A DNA stretch of 64,000 bases from Pelobium manganitolerans (GTDB taxonomy: Bacteria > Bacteroidota > Bacteroidia > Sphingobacteriales > Sphingobacteriaceae), in contig NZ_MBTA01000023.1 in NCBI RefSeq assembly GCF_003609575.1, forward strand, positions 124,001 through 188,000. The letters are read 5' to 3'. The notes below the pieces were generated by a model. It saw only the letters and a list, made by a program, of their open reading frames with translations, searched no databases and had not been told where the DNA came from. The translations under genes were made by a program, and so were the position numbers. How positions within the stretch are numbered: position 1 is the first letter of the stretch; every line of letters begins with the position of its first letter. Below, piece by piece: positions 1 through 8,459 of the stretch.

Positions 1-194
1 TGGAATTTGCAGTAGAGGGACAGCGCATTCACGATTTAATCCGTTGGGGTTGGTTCTACGATAACACGAAATTAGCTGCTTTGAAAGCGGCAGATTCTGA
101 CTTTAACACGTGGAAACCCGGTAAAGAATATTTGCCAGTGCCCTTATTTGAGCTAAACGCTAATAAAAATCTAGTTCCAAATTCTGCAAATTAA
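1..194 (+). CDS. SusD/RagB-family outer-membrane lipoprotein, C-terminal fragment (5' end outside window)
   Basis: The reading frame is open from base 3 to a TAA at 192-194 and gives about 63 residues. It contains EGQRIHDLIRWG, the segment near the C-terminus of SusD-like glycan-binding lipoproteins, and ends with a typical LPVPLFEL...NLVPNSAN tail. SusD proteins sit on the cell surface above a SusC TonB-dependent transporter and capture oligosaccharides. The following genes encode arabinan-type glycosidases, so the ligand is probably an arabinan or a related pectic side chain (inference from context). The gene is cut by the window edge; nothing suggests it is broken. The next gene begins 10 bases after the stop, so they are likely cotranscribed. 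Confidence 0.85.
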   Translation, partial: EFAVEGQRIHDLIRWGWFYDNTKLAALKAADSDFNTWKPGKEYLPVPLFELNANKNLVPNSAN

Positions 195-204
195 AATCAC
201 TGTG

Positions 205-1731
205 ATGAAAAAGAGCATTTATATATTACTATGTGCAGGCTTGCTAAGTGCGGTATCTGCCTGTAAAAAAGACACGGAGGTAATCACGCAGTTAGATCCT
301 GCGCTAAAGCTCCCAGTGCCAGAGCCTCCCATTCAAGGCTTTGATATTTCAACAATAAAAGATACTTACGCAGATATCGCAGACTACGCCAACAGTGCAA
401 AATGGGGACCATATAATCTGCACGATCCATCGGTAATAAAAGATGGCGAATATTATTATTGTTTTAGTACCGATGCTGCTTTTGGCTATGGCGAAGGCAC
501 TTTGAAACCGGGAATAATGGTGCGCCGTTCAAAAGACTTGGTGGAATGGGAGTTTCGCGGCTGGGCTTTAAACGGTCTTCCACAGCAAGCCGTTGATTAT
601 ATCAAAAGCGTAAATGCTACCTACAAACCAAATAGCGGAATTTGGGCACCTTACATTTTAAAAGTCGGTAATCAGTTCCGTTTGTATTATTCATTAGCTT
701 CCGACGGTTTCCGGGTAAGTGCAATAGGCTTGTTAACCTCTAACTCTTTGGAAGGACCTTGGACAGAAGCCGGGTTGGCCGTAAAATCTGGCACCAACGG
801 TCCCGGCACTAATGCTATCGACCCGTCTGTAGTTGTTACGCCTGCCGGCGACCACTACCTTTACTATGGCTCTGCTTGGGACGGCCTGTTCGTTGTACAG
901 TTAAATCCGGCTACAGGTTTAGCCATGAACAGTGGCGACTTGGGTACACGGATTGTACGTCGCGGCAAAACCGGAAATACTTACAACGGAAATTTAGAAG
1001 CACCAGAAATTATTTATAATGAGGAGCTACAGAAATATTTTCTGTTTGTTTCTTATGACTGGATTGATACTAAATATAATGTTAGGGTATTTAGGTCCGA
1101 TAGCCCAACCGGTCCATTTGTGGATTGGAACGGTGAAAATGCGGACACACAATCTGACCATGTTGCGCAATTAGTGGTGGGGCCATATGCTTTTAAAGAA
1201 CATCAAGGATGGCAAGGTACCGGGCATTGCGCGGTATTTAAAGCACCAAACGGTCAATACTTTATGATGCACCAAGGCCGCCCTCACGAAAACAAGTTCT
1301 TTATGGACATGCACGTGCGGAAAATGTTTTGGTCTGATAACGGCTGGCCGATGGTTTCGCCAGAACGATATGCCAATGTGGAGCAAACGCCCATCACCAG
1401 AGCAGATATTATAGGAGAGTACGAACAAGTAATTCATGGATATAACACCGTTCCGGGCTATGCCACAGAACAAGCCAATCCGGATATTAATGTTGCTGTA
1501 GCAAACAATCCTATGTTACATGCTGATGGAACAATATTCGGCGACGTTAACAACACCTGGGTTTTTGATGAAACCAAGTCCACGTTAGAAATGCGATGGG
1601 CCGGAGGTTTATTTGTAGATAAAGTTCATGTATCAAGGGAAAGAGATTGGGAGCGTAAGAAAACTTCTACAATCGTAATGACCGGTTATAACGGCGGAGG
1701 CTTAGCGCTTTGGTTCAAAAAAGTTAACTAA
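205..1731 (+). CDS. GH43 glycosidase lipoprotein, probable arabinan endo-1,5-alpha-L-arabinosidase
   Basis: About 508 aa. A GTG lies at 202, but the ATG at 205 gives a clean lipoprotein signal (MKKSIYILL...SAVSAC, Cys near residue 20), so I start there. The five-bladed GH43 propeller shows its three acidic sites: HDPSV (Asp74), AIDPSV (Asp206) and LEAPE (Glu265), together with the WAPY and GTGHC motifs common in arabinanases. It would hydrolyse alpha-1,5-arabinan, probably at the cell surface because it is a lipoprotein. It follows the susD tail and is separated from the next glycosidase by a strong terminator-like hairpin. The family is secure; the exact substrate (arabinan rather than xylan or arabinoxylan) rests on motif style and the GH51 neighbours. 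The C-terminal ~110 residues look like an accessory beta-sandwich. Confidence 0.88.
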   Translation: MKKSIYILLCAGLLSAVSACKKDTEVITQLDPALKLPVPEPPIQGFDISTIKDTYADIADYANSAKWGPYNLHDPSVIKDGEYYYCFSTDAAFGYGEGTLKPGIMVRRSKDLVEWEFRGWALNGLPQQAVDYIKSVNATYKPNSGIWAPYILKVGNQFRLYYSLASDGFRVSAIGLLTSNSLEGPWTEAGLAVKSGTNGPGTNAIDPSVVVTPAGDHYLYYGSAWDGLFVVQLNPATGLAMNSGDLGTRIVRRGKTGNTYNGNLEAPEIIYNEELQKYFLFVSYDWIDTKYNVRVFRSDSPTGPFVDWNGENADTQSDHVAQLVVGPYAFKEHQGWQGTGHCAVFKAPNGQYFMMHQGRPHENKFFMDMHVRKMFWSDNGWPMVSPERYANVEQTPITRADIIGEYEQVIHGYNTVPGYATEQANPDINVAVANNPMLHADGTIFGDVNNTWVFDETKSTLEMRWAGGLFVDKVHVSRERDWERKKTSTIVMTGYNGGGLALWFKKVN

Positions 1732-1746
1732 TTTTACAATATCGGG

Positions 1747-1780
1747 AAAAGCCAGCATCCCATTCAGGATGCTGGCTTTT
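1747..1780 (+). terminator. Strong intrinsic terminator-like hairpin inside the PUL
   Basis: Perfect 14-bp inverted repeat (AAAAGCCAGCATCC at 1747-1760, GGATGCTGGCTTTT at 1767-1780) with a 6-nt loop, ending in TTTT. It lies between the first GH43 gene and the first GH51 gene on the same strand. It could end the susCD-GH43 transcript or reduce read-through into the cytoplasmic/periplasmic enzyme genes. Confidence 0.8.
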
Positions 1781-1814
1781 CTATCATCTGTTCTAAAAAA
1801 CGTAATAAACAAAC

Positions 1815-3371
1815 ATGTCAAAACTAAAAACTAGCCTCACAACACTAGGCCTTGCGTTAACAGTCGGTTTTACGCAGCAGGTATCGGCACAAAACACCAT
1901 TAAATTGGATGCAACCGACCCTAAAATCACCATCAACAAAAATATTTATGGCCACTTTGCCGAGCATTTGGGCCGTTGTATTTACGACGGTTTTTATGTA
2001 GGCGAAGACAACAAAGCCATCCCCAACACCAACGGCGTAAGAAACGACATTATCGAAGCTTTAAAAAAGCTTAACATCCCCAACCTACGCTGGCCCGGAG
2101 GTTGTTTTGCGGATACTTACCATTGGAAAGACGGTATCGGTCCAAAAAAAGACCGCCCAACCATTGTAAACACTTGGTGGGGTGGCGTTACAGAAAATAA
2201 CAGTTTCGGCACACACGACTTTTTAAATATGTGCGAACTTTTAGGTGCAGAACCTTATTTAGCCGGCAATATGGCCACAGGTACCGTGCAGGAGCTAGCA
2301 GATTGGGTGCAGTATGTAAACCATGGGGGCGAAAGCCCAATGTCTAAACTGCGAAAAGAAAACGGCAGAGAAAAGCCTTGGAACGTGCGTTATTGGGGTG
2401 TGGGCAACGAGGCTTGGGGTTGTGGCGGCAATATGACAGCAGAATATTACGCTAATGAATACCGTAAATACGCCACCTTCATGTCTAGCTGGACCAACAC
2501 CAACGGTATTTTCCGCATTGCATCTGGCGCTAATGTGGCAGATTACCACTGGACAGAAACTTTAATGAAAAACATCCCGAAAGGATTGTTGGAAGGTGTG
2601 GCTTTGCACAGCTACTCATTTGTAGAATGGAACAAAAAAGGCTCGGCAACCAGCTTTACAGAAGCACAATATTTTAAAACCCTACAAACCGCCTGGAAAA
2701 TGGAAGAGCTGGTTACCAAACACTCGGCCATTATGGATAAATACGATCCGCAGAAAAAAATAGCTTTGGTGGTTGATGAGTGGGGCGGTTGGTACGATGT
2801 AGAAGACGGAACTAATCCCGGATTTTTGTATCAGCAAAATACAATGCGCGATGCAATGATTGCCGGCTTAACCTTAAACGTATTTAACAACCATGCAGAA
2901 CGTGTGCGTATGGCCAATTTAGCCCAAGCGGTTAACGTTCTACAGTCGGTTATTTTAACCAAAGGCGATCAGATGATTTTAACGCCAACTTATCACGTAA
3001 TGGAGATGTACAAAGTGCATCAAGATGCGAAGCTGATTCCTTTGACTATAAGTACAGCCGACTATGTGTTTGGTGACGAAAAACTTCCGGCAGTAACTGC
3101 ATCGGCATCTTTGGCCAAAGATGGTAAAACACACCTTAGCTTAACCAATATCGATCCGTCAAAAGCTCAAGAAATAAGCATCCAATTAGATGGTAAAAAG
3201 TTTAAAAACGTTAGTGGCAGGGTGCTAACTTCAAAAAAATTACAAGATTACAATTCTTTTGAAAAACCTAACATCATCCAGCCGGCGCTTTTTAAAGACG
3301 CCAGCCTTAAAGGCGATCAGCTAAAAGTGAAATTGCCGCCGTTTTCTGTTGTTGTATTAGAATTATTATAA
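1815..3371 (+). CDS. GH51 alpha-L-arabinofuranosidase, secreted (periplasmic)
   Basis: 518 aa with an N-terminal signal peptide (hydrophobic stretch ending VSAQ near residue 25). The rest is a complete GH51 enzyme: a (beta/alpha)8 barrel with acid/base Glu199 in GVGNEAWG and nucleophile Glu322 in VVDEWGGW, then the C-terminal beta domain. It removes terminal alpha-L-arabinofuranosyl residues from arabinan side chains and oligosaccharides by a retaining mechanism. Length and motifs match the intracellular-type GH51 enzymes, but the signal peptide places it in the periplasm. It is followed after 6 bp by a second, divergent GH51, so the two are cotranscribed and probably differ in linkage preference. 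Confidence 0.93.
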   Translation: MSKLKTSLTTLGLALTVGFTQQVSAQNTIKLDATDPKITINKNIYGHFAEHLGRCIYDGFYVGEDNKAIPNTNGVRNDIIEALKKLNIPNLRWPGGCFADTYHWKDGIGPKKDRPTIVNTWWGGVTENNSFGTHDFLNMCELLGAEPYLAGNMATGTVQELADWVQYVNHGGESPMSKLRKENGREKPWNVRYWGVGNEAWGCGGNMTAEYYANEYRKYATFMSSWTNTNGIFRIASGANVADYHWTETLMKNIPKGLLEGVALHSYSFVEWNKKGSATSFTEAQYFKTLQTAWKMEELVTKHSAIMDKYDPQKKIALVVDEWGGWYDVEDGTNPGFLYQQNTMRDAMIAGLTLNVFNNHAERVRMANLAQAVNVLQSVILTKGDQMILTPTYHVMEMYKVHQDAKLIPLTISTADYVFGDEKLPAVTASASLAKDGKTHLSLTNIDPSKAQEISIQLDGKKFKNVSGRVLTSKKLQDYNSFEKPNIIQPALFKDASLKGDQLKVKLPPFSVVVLELL

Positions 3372-3377
3372 AATATT

Positions 3378-5357
3378 ATGCGAAACACATTCTTACGTTC
3401 ACTGGCGTTAGGCGCGGTTTTAGGTATCGGCACGGCCTATGCCCAAACCACAAAATTTACGGTAAATGGCGCCCAAGTAAAAGCACAGGTAAACCAGCAC
3501 ATGTACGGTGTTTTCTTTGAAGACATTAACATGGGTGCAGATGGTGGTATTTATGCCGAACTGATCAAAAATCGCTCTTTTGAGTTTTATAAGCCTTTGA
3601 TGGGCTGGAAAAAAGAAGGCGATAAAATAGCTGAAGGCGATATACTGGTGCTTAACAGAACAAACCACGAGGCAAATCCACGATTTCTTAGAGTAAAAAC
3701 GCAAAGCGCTTCCAAAGGAAATATCGGGCTAACCAACGAAGGCTTCCGTGGTATGGGGATTAAAAAAGACCTGAAATACGATTTTTCTGTGATGTACCGC
3801 CAAAGCACGCCGGGGCTTAGCCTGCGTTTAGAGCTTCTGGACGGCAAGGACAACATCATAGGTACGGCAACTTTAAAACCAGAAAAATCTGGCGAAGATT
3901 GGCACAAACAGGGTGTTTCTTTTGTTTCATCTGCCACCGAGCTAAAAGGAAAGTTTAGGATTTGGTTTGAAGGTTCTGGAAGTATTGATTTAGACATGAT
4001 TTCTTTGTTCCCCACAGATACCTGGAAAAACCGCCCCGGCGGGATGCGCGCAGATATGGTGCAGCTTTTAGCGGATATGAAACCGGGTTTTATCCGTTTC
4101 CCGGGAGGTTGCATTGTTGAAGGGCACGATTTAGAAACACGTTACCAATGGAAAAAAACGGTTGGCCCTATTGAAGATAGGCAACTGATTGTGAACCGTT
4201 GGAACACCGAGTTTGCGCACCGTTTAACACCAGATTACTACCAAACTTTCGGTTTAGGTTTTTTTGAGTATTTCCAACTGGCAGAAGACATTGGCGCCGA
4301 GGCAATGCCTATTTTAAACTGCGGGATGGCTTGCCAGTTCAACACCTCAGAACTGGTGCCTATGGAAGATATGGAGCAGTACGTGCAAGATGCTTTGGAT
4401 TTAATTGAGTTTGCAAACGGTCCGGTAAGCAGTAAATGGGGCAAGGTAAGAAGCGATATGGGACACCCGGCACCTTTTAACTTAAAGATGTTGGGCGTAG
4501 GTAACGAAAACTGGGGGCCACAATATGTAGAGCGTTTGAAGCTTTTCCAGACGGCTATAAAAGCAAAATATCCTAACATTAAGCTCATCTATAGCTCGGG
4601 TACCGACCCTAACGGAGCCAAGTTTGATTATTTGAACGGCGAGCTACGTAAGCTAAATGTTGATATTATTGACGAACATTATTACAGAAGCCCCGAGTGG
4701 TTTTTAGAGAATGCCGCGCGCTACGACAGCTACGACCGCAACGGGCCAAAGGTTTTTGCCGGCGAATATGCTGCGCAAAGCGACAGAATAGCCAGCACAA
4801 AAAATGAAAACAACTGGAAAACGGCGCTGGCAGAAGCTTCTTTTTTAACAGGCTTAGAGCGTAACGCAGATGTAGTTCGCTTAGCGTCTTACGCGCCTCT
4901 TTTTGCCCATGTGGACGGCTGGCAGTGGACACCGGATATGATTTGGGTAGATAATTTGCACGCCTACGGTACACCTAACTATCAAATCCAGAAATTGTAT
5001 TCGTTAAATAAAGGGACAGATGTTATTAGTTTGACAGAAAACGGCAAAGCCGTAAGCGGACAAGATGGAATGTATGCCTCTGCTACTTTAGATAAAAACA
5101 AAAACGAGCTGATCATCAAAATTTCCAATTATTCTGATAAAGCTAAAGATGTAGAGTTTGCTATTGAAGGATTGAAAAAATTGGCATCTAAAGGTACCAA
5201 CACTTTTATCGCATCAGAAAACTTGGATAAAGAAAATACCATTGAAAACCCGAAAAATGTGGTGCCGATGGAGCAAAGCATCAAAGCTAGCGGTAAAAAG
5301 ATAAAAACGAGCTTGGCTCCGTACTCCTTTAATGTTTTAAGATTTAAGACTAACTAA
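3378..5357 (+). CDS. GH51 alpha-L-arabinofuranosidase, larger subtype with N-terminal sugar-binding-like domain
   Basis: 659 aa with a signal peptide (ending GTAYAQ near residue 23). It has an N-terminal beta-sandwich region (about residues 25-210) resembling a carbohydrate-binding module, then a GH51 barrel with acid/base Glu377 (GVGNENWG) and nucleophile Glu463 (FAGEY), and the alpha-L-arabinofuranosidase C-terminal domain. It belongs to the longer GH51 subtype seen in plants and Bacteroidota, unlike its shorter upstream neighbour. Role: removal of arabinofuranosyl groups from arabinan or arabinoxylan fragments in the periplasm. Only one base separates its stop from the next start, so the GH51-GH51-GH43 trio is a tight operon. 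Confidence 0.93.
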   Translation: MRNTFLRSLALGAVLGIGTAYAQTTKFTVNGAQVKAQVNQHMYGVFFEDINMGADGGIYAELIKNRSFEFYKPLMGWKKEGDKIAEGDILVLNRTNHEANPRFLRVKTQSASKGNIGLTNEGFRGMGIKKDLKYDFSVMYRQSTPGLSLRLELLDGKDNIIGTATLKPEKSGEDWHKQGVSFVSSATELKGKFRIWFEGSGSIDLDMISLFPTDTWKNRPGGMRADMVQLLADMKPGFIRFPGGCIVEGHDLETRYQWKKTVGPIEDRQLIVNRWNTEFAHRLTPDYYQTFGLGFFEYFQLAEDIGAEAMPILNCGMACQFNTSELVPMEDMEQYVQDALDLIEFANGPVSSKWGKVRSDMGHPAPFNLKMLGVGNENWGPQYVERLKLFQTAIKAKYPNIKLIYSSGTDPNGAKFDYLNGELRKLNVDIIDEHYYRSPEWFLENAARYDSYDRNGPKVFAGEYAAQSDRIASTKNENNWKTALAEASFLTGLERNADVVRLASYAPLFAHVDGWQWTPDMIWVDNLHAYGTPNYQIQKLYSLNKGTDVISLTENGKAVSGQDGMYASATLDKNKNELIIKISNYSDKAKDVEFAIEGLKKLASKGTNTFIASENLDKENTIENPKNVVPMEQSIKASGKKIKTSLAPYSFNVLRFKTN

Positions 5358-5358
5358 C

Positions 5359-6372
5359 ATGAGCGTTTTAAAGTCGCTTTTATTGGCTTGTTGCATTCTG
5401 CTGGGTACGCAAAGTTTTGCACAGGAAAATCTAAAACAAAACATATCCGTGCATGATCCGGTAATGATTAAGCAAGGCGGTACCTATTATCTTTTTTGTA
5501 CCGGTTTTGGCATTTCTAAATGGTCGTCCAAGGACCTAATTAACTGGAAACGCGATAAACCTGTTTTTTCTACCGCCCCGCAATGGGCGGTAGATACCAT
5601 CCCAAATTTCAAAGGCCATATTTGGGCGCCAGATATCAGCTATTACAAAGGCAAATATTATTTGTACTATTCCGTGTCTGCTTTCGGCAAAAACACATCG
5701 GCTATTGGCGTTGCTACAAACACTACTTTAAATGAAGCCGACCCAAATTACAAATGGGTGGATCACGGAAGAGTGGTGCAGTCGTATCCTAACGTAACTA
5801 ACTGGAACGCAATTGACCCCAATTTAATAGCCGATGAAAAAGGAAACGCATACTTAACTTGGGGATCTTTTTGGGACGGTTTAAAAATAGCCAAACTAAG
5901 TGAAGATCGTTTGTCATTAACAGGTAGCGATAAAGATTTTGCGACCATTGCCAGCCGTAAAAAGGTAAAATCAGAAATTAATCCGCCGGCAATAGATGAT
6001 AACCCAAAAGATGCGGGAGGTAACGCTATTGAAGCGCCTTTCATCTACAAAAAAGGGAACTACTACTATTTGTTTGCTTCCATAGATTATTGCTGCAAAG
6101 GCGAGCGCAGCACCTACAAAATGATTGTAGGTCGCTCAAAAAATATCCTAGGACCGTACCTAGACGATAAAGGTGTGGATATGGCACGCGCCGGCGGTAA
6201 AATGTTGCTACAAGGCAATGAAAAATGGCATGGCGTAGGGCACAACGCGGTTGTGGATATCAGTGGTGAGGATTACCTAGTTTACCATGCTTATGATGCA
6301 GAAGATAAAGGCATCCCGAAACTGCAGATTAAAAAATTGGCGTGGGAACAAGGCTGGCCTGAGGTGAAGTAG
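5359..6372 (+). CDS. GH43 family glycosidase, periplasmic arabinanase-type
   Basis: 337 aa with a short signal peptide (cleavage near SFAQE, residue 22). A single GH43 propeller with catalytic acids Asp33 (VHDPVM), Asp153 (NAIDPN) and Glu225 (IEAPF), plus WAPDISYY, GSFWDG and GHNA motifs typical of endo- or exo-arabinanases. It lacks the accessory domain and lipobox of the GH43 at the start of the cluster, so it probably works in the periplasm on imported oligo-arabinosides while the lipoprotein acts outside. Start ATG lies one base after the preceding stop, indicating translational coupling. Confidence 0.9.
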   Translation: MSVLKSLLLACCILLGTQSFAQENLKQNISVHDPVMIKQGGTYYLFCTGFGISKWSSKDLINWKRDKPVFSTAPQWAVDTIPNFKGHIWAPDISYYKGKYYLYYSVSAFGKNTSAIGVATNTTLNEADPNYKWVDHGRVVQSYPNVTNWNAIDPNLIADEKGNAYLTWGSFWDGLKIAKLSEDRLSLTGSDKDFATIASRKKVKSEINPPAIDDNPKDAGGNAIEAPFIYKKGNYYYLFASIDYCCKGERSTYKMIVGRSKNILGPYLDDKGVDMARAGGKMLLQGNEKWHGVGHNAVVDISGEDYLVYHAYDAEDKGIPKLQIKKLAWEQGWPEVK

Positions 6373-6519
6373 AAGAAGTTCATTAGTAGAAGGAGTTCAT
6401 TAGTTCATGGGTAAAAAGTTGATTTAGTGGGAGAAAGAGTTTATTAGTTCAGTTTCGAACGTTCTTCAAATATATAAATGGGCCGAAAAACCAACATCAA
6501 ACCCCCAACAAACAAAAAC
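6373..6519. repeat. Intergenic spacer with short GTTCATTAGT word repeats
   Basis: 147 bp between GH43 and GH97. The words TTCATTAGT / TTTATTAGTTCA recur three times with variation between 6379 and 6451. The same degenerate, low-complexity style occurs in several other spacers of this window. No good hairpin or open frame was seen. A start for GH97 at 6478 would extend into this spacer but add a non-signal N-terminus. Confidence 0.5.
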
Positions 6520-8445
6520 ATGAAAAAACACATCATCCTGAGTTTAATTGCGCTTTGCTCGGTTTTGCAACTTTACGCCAAAGAAGTAGAAGTAAGCAGC
6601 CCAGACAAAACTCTAAAAGCCAGCCTTACGCTCAACAGCAAAGGCCAGCTCTTTTACCGTATATTTAAAAACGGACAACAGGTTTTAGAGTATTCCAAAT
6701 TGGGTTTAATACGTGCAGATCAAGATTTTCTGCATCAACTTAAATTTGTGTCTGTCTCTAAACCTGTTAAAGTTACCGACCATTACCAGCTAGCCGTGGC
6801 CAAACGTTTTGAAAATAATTATGAAGCAAACAAATTGGTTTTTACCGTTTCTAATGCGCAAAAGGCCTTAATGGAAGTCATATTTCAAGTTTCTGATGAT
6901 GGCGTGGCCTTCCGCTATCATTTTCCAAACAAAAGCAGCGGTTTAAAAGAAATTACTTCGGAAGCTACCTCTTTCAATTTCCCGGCAGAAGCAAAAGCTT
7001 GGTTACAGCCTATGGCCGTTGCCAAAACCGGATGGAGCCAAACCAACCCGTCTTACGAGGAATTTTACGAGAAAGAAATTCAGGTAGGTACCCCGGCGCC
7101 CTTAAAAGCGGGTTGGGTTTATCCGGCCCTGTTCAAAAGTAATGGCACTTGGGTGTTAATTACAGAAACTTTTCCAGATAAGGATTACTGCGGCACACGT
7201 CTTTCAACCGAATCGCCAGCGGGCGAGTATACCGTGACATTTCCAGATCAAAGAGAGGTTATCCCCGGAAAAGCTTTAAACCCTATTTCAACCTTGCCTT
7301 GGTATTCACCATGGCGCATTTTGGCGGTCGGTAGTTTAAAAACCATTGTAGAATCAACCTTAGGGACTGATTTGGCAAAACCTGCAAAAATCAAAAACGT
7401 AGCAGATTTTAAACCGGGTATTTCTTCTTGGAGCTGGGTGATGCTTAAAGATGATTCTACAGTTTACGATGTTCAAAAGAAGTTTATCGATTACGCTGCC
7501 GATATGAATTGGGACTACTGTTTGGTAGATGCCGATTGGCATAAAAAAATAGGCCGCGATAAAATTGCTGAGCTTTCCAAATACGCGCAGACCAAAAATG
7601 TGGCTTTAATACTTTGGTACAACTCGGCCGGTAACTGGAATACCGTACCTTACGGCCCTAAAGATTTTATGCTTACAGAAGCGTCCAGAGACAAAGAATT
7701 TGCTTGGCTACAATCTATTGGTGTAAAAGGCGTAAAAGTGGATTTTTTTGGTGGCGATGGCCAATCCATGATGGCTTATTATGAAGATATTTTAACCTCC
7801 GCTGCTAAATATGGGGTATCGGTAAATTGCCATGGCTCTACTTTGCCGCGCGGTTTGCAACGCACATTTCCAAATTTGATGACGATGGAAGCCATCCGTG
7901 GGATGGAGTTTAGAACTTTTGAGCAGAAAGATGAGAATGTAGCGGCCTCGCATATTGCAACCATACCATTTACCCGCAACGTTTTTGACCCGATGGATTA
8001 TACCCCAATGGCTTTGGGCGGTGTACCAAGATTTGAGAGAGGAACCACCAGTGCTATGGAATTAGCAACAGCGGTGCTTTTCCAATCCGGGGTTACACAC
8101 ATGGCAGAAACGCCAACAAGAATGGCGAAAGCGCCTGCATACGTACAAGATTTGTTAAAGCATTTGCCAAAACATTGGGACGATATCCGTTTTGTAGACG
8201 GTTATCCCGGAAAATATTGCGTGTTGGCGCGCAAAGCGGGTAACAAGTGGTATATTGCAGGTATAAACGGCGAAAAGGACAGCAAAGAACTAAACTTAGA
8301 CTTGTCGTTTTTGCCATCCACAAGCATAACTATGATAACCGAAGGTAAGGATGCAATGGGGTTTTCATCTGCGAGTTTACAAGGCTCAACCAAGGTAAAA
8401 GTTACGCTAAATCCACACGGCGGATTTTTAATGCTTAGTCAATAA
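6520..8445 (+). CDS. GH97 family glycosidase, retaining type (alpha-galactosidase or beta-L-arabinopyranosidase)
   Basis: 641 aa from the ATG at 6520, which opens a good signal peptide (MKKHIILSL...LYAKE); an upstream ATG at 6478 would put 14 polar residues in front of it, so I reject that start. Domain order is N-terminal beta-sandwich, (beta/alpha)8 barrel, C-terminal beta domain, and length fits GH97. The motif GVKVDFFGGDGQ places an Asp (residue 408) where retaining GH97 enzymes have their nucleophile, with Glu463 (RGMEF) at the spacing of the acid/base. SusB-type inverting alpha-glucosidases use glutamates instead. Retaining GH97 enzymes include alpha-galactosidases and beta-L-arabinopyranosidases; in an arabinan cluster either would cap or trim pyranosyl decorations. 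The exact substrate is inferred. Confidence 0.88.
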   Translation: MKKHIILSLIALCSVLQLYAKEVEVSSPDKTLKASLTLNSKGQLFYRIFKNGQQVLEYSKLGLIRADQDFLHQLKFVSVSKPVKVTDHYQLAVAKRFENNYEANKLVFTVSNAQKALMEVIFQVSDDGVAFRYHFPNKSSGLKEITSEATSFNFPAEAKAWLQPMAVAKTGWSQTNPSYEEFYEKEIQVGTPAPLKAGWVYPALFKSNGTWVLITETFPDKDYCGTRLSTESPAGEYTVTFPDQREVIPGKALNPISTLPWYSPWRILAVGSLKTIVESTLGTDLAKPAKIKNVADFKPGISSWSWVMLKDDSTVYDVQKKFIDYAADMNWDYCLVDADWHKKIGRDKIAELSKYAQTKNVALILWYNSAGNWNTVPYGPKDFMLTEASRDKEFAWLQSIGVKGVKVDFFGGDGQSMMAYYEDILTSAAKYGVSVNCHGSTLPRGLQRTFPNLMTMEAIRGMEFRTFEQKDENVAASHIATIPFTRNVFDPMDYTPMALGGVPRFERGTTSAMELATAVLFQSGVTHMAETPTRMAKAPAYVQDLLKHLPKHWDDIRFVDGYPGKYCVLARKAGNKWYIAGINGEKDSKELNLDLSFLPSTSITMITEGKDAMGFSSASLQGSTKVKVTLNPHGGFLMLSQ

Positions 8446-8459
8446 AATACCAATTACAT

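Noticed and set aside
202-207. GTG at 202 as start of the first GH43 gene
   Set aside because: The ATG three bases later opens a standard lipoprotein signal; the extra residue adds nothing.
3587-4114. 175-aa open frame on the minus strand inside the second GH51 gene
   Set aside because: Shadow of the GH51 frame; codon pattern and family motifs are on the + strand.
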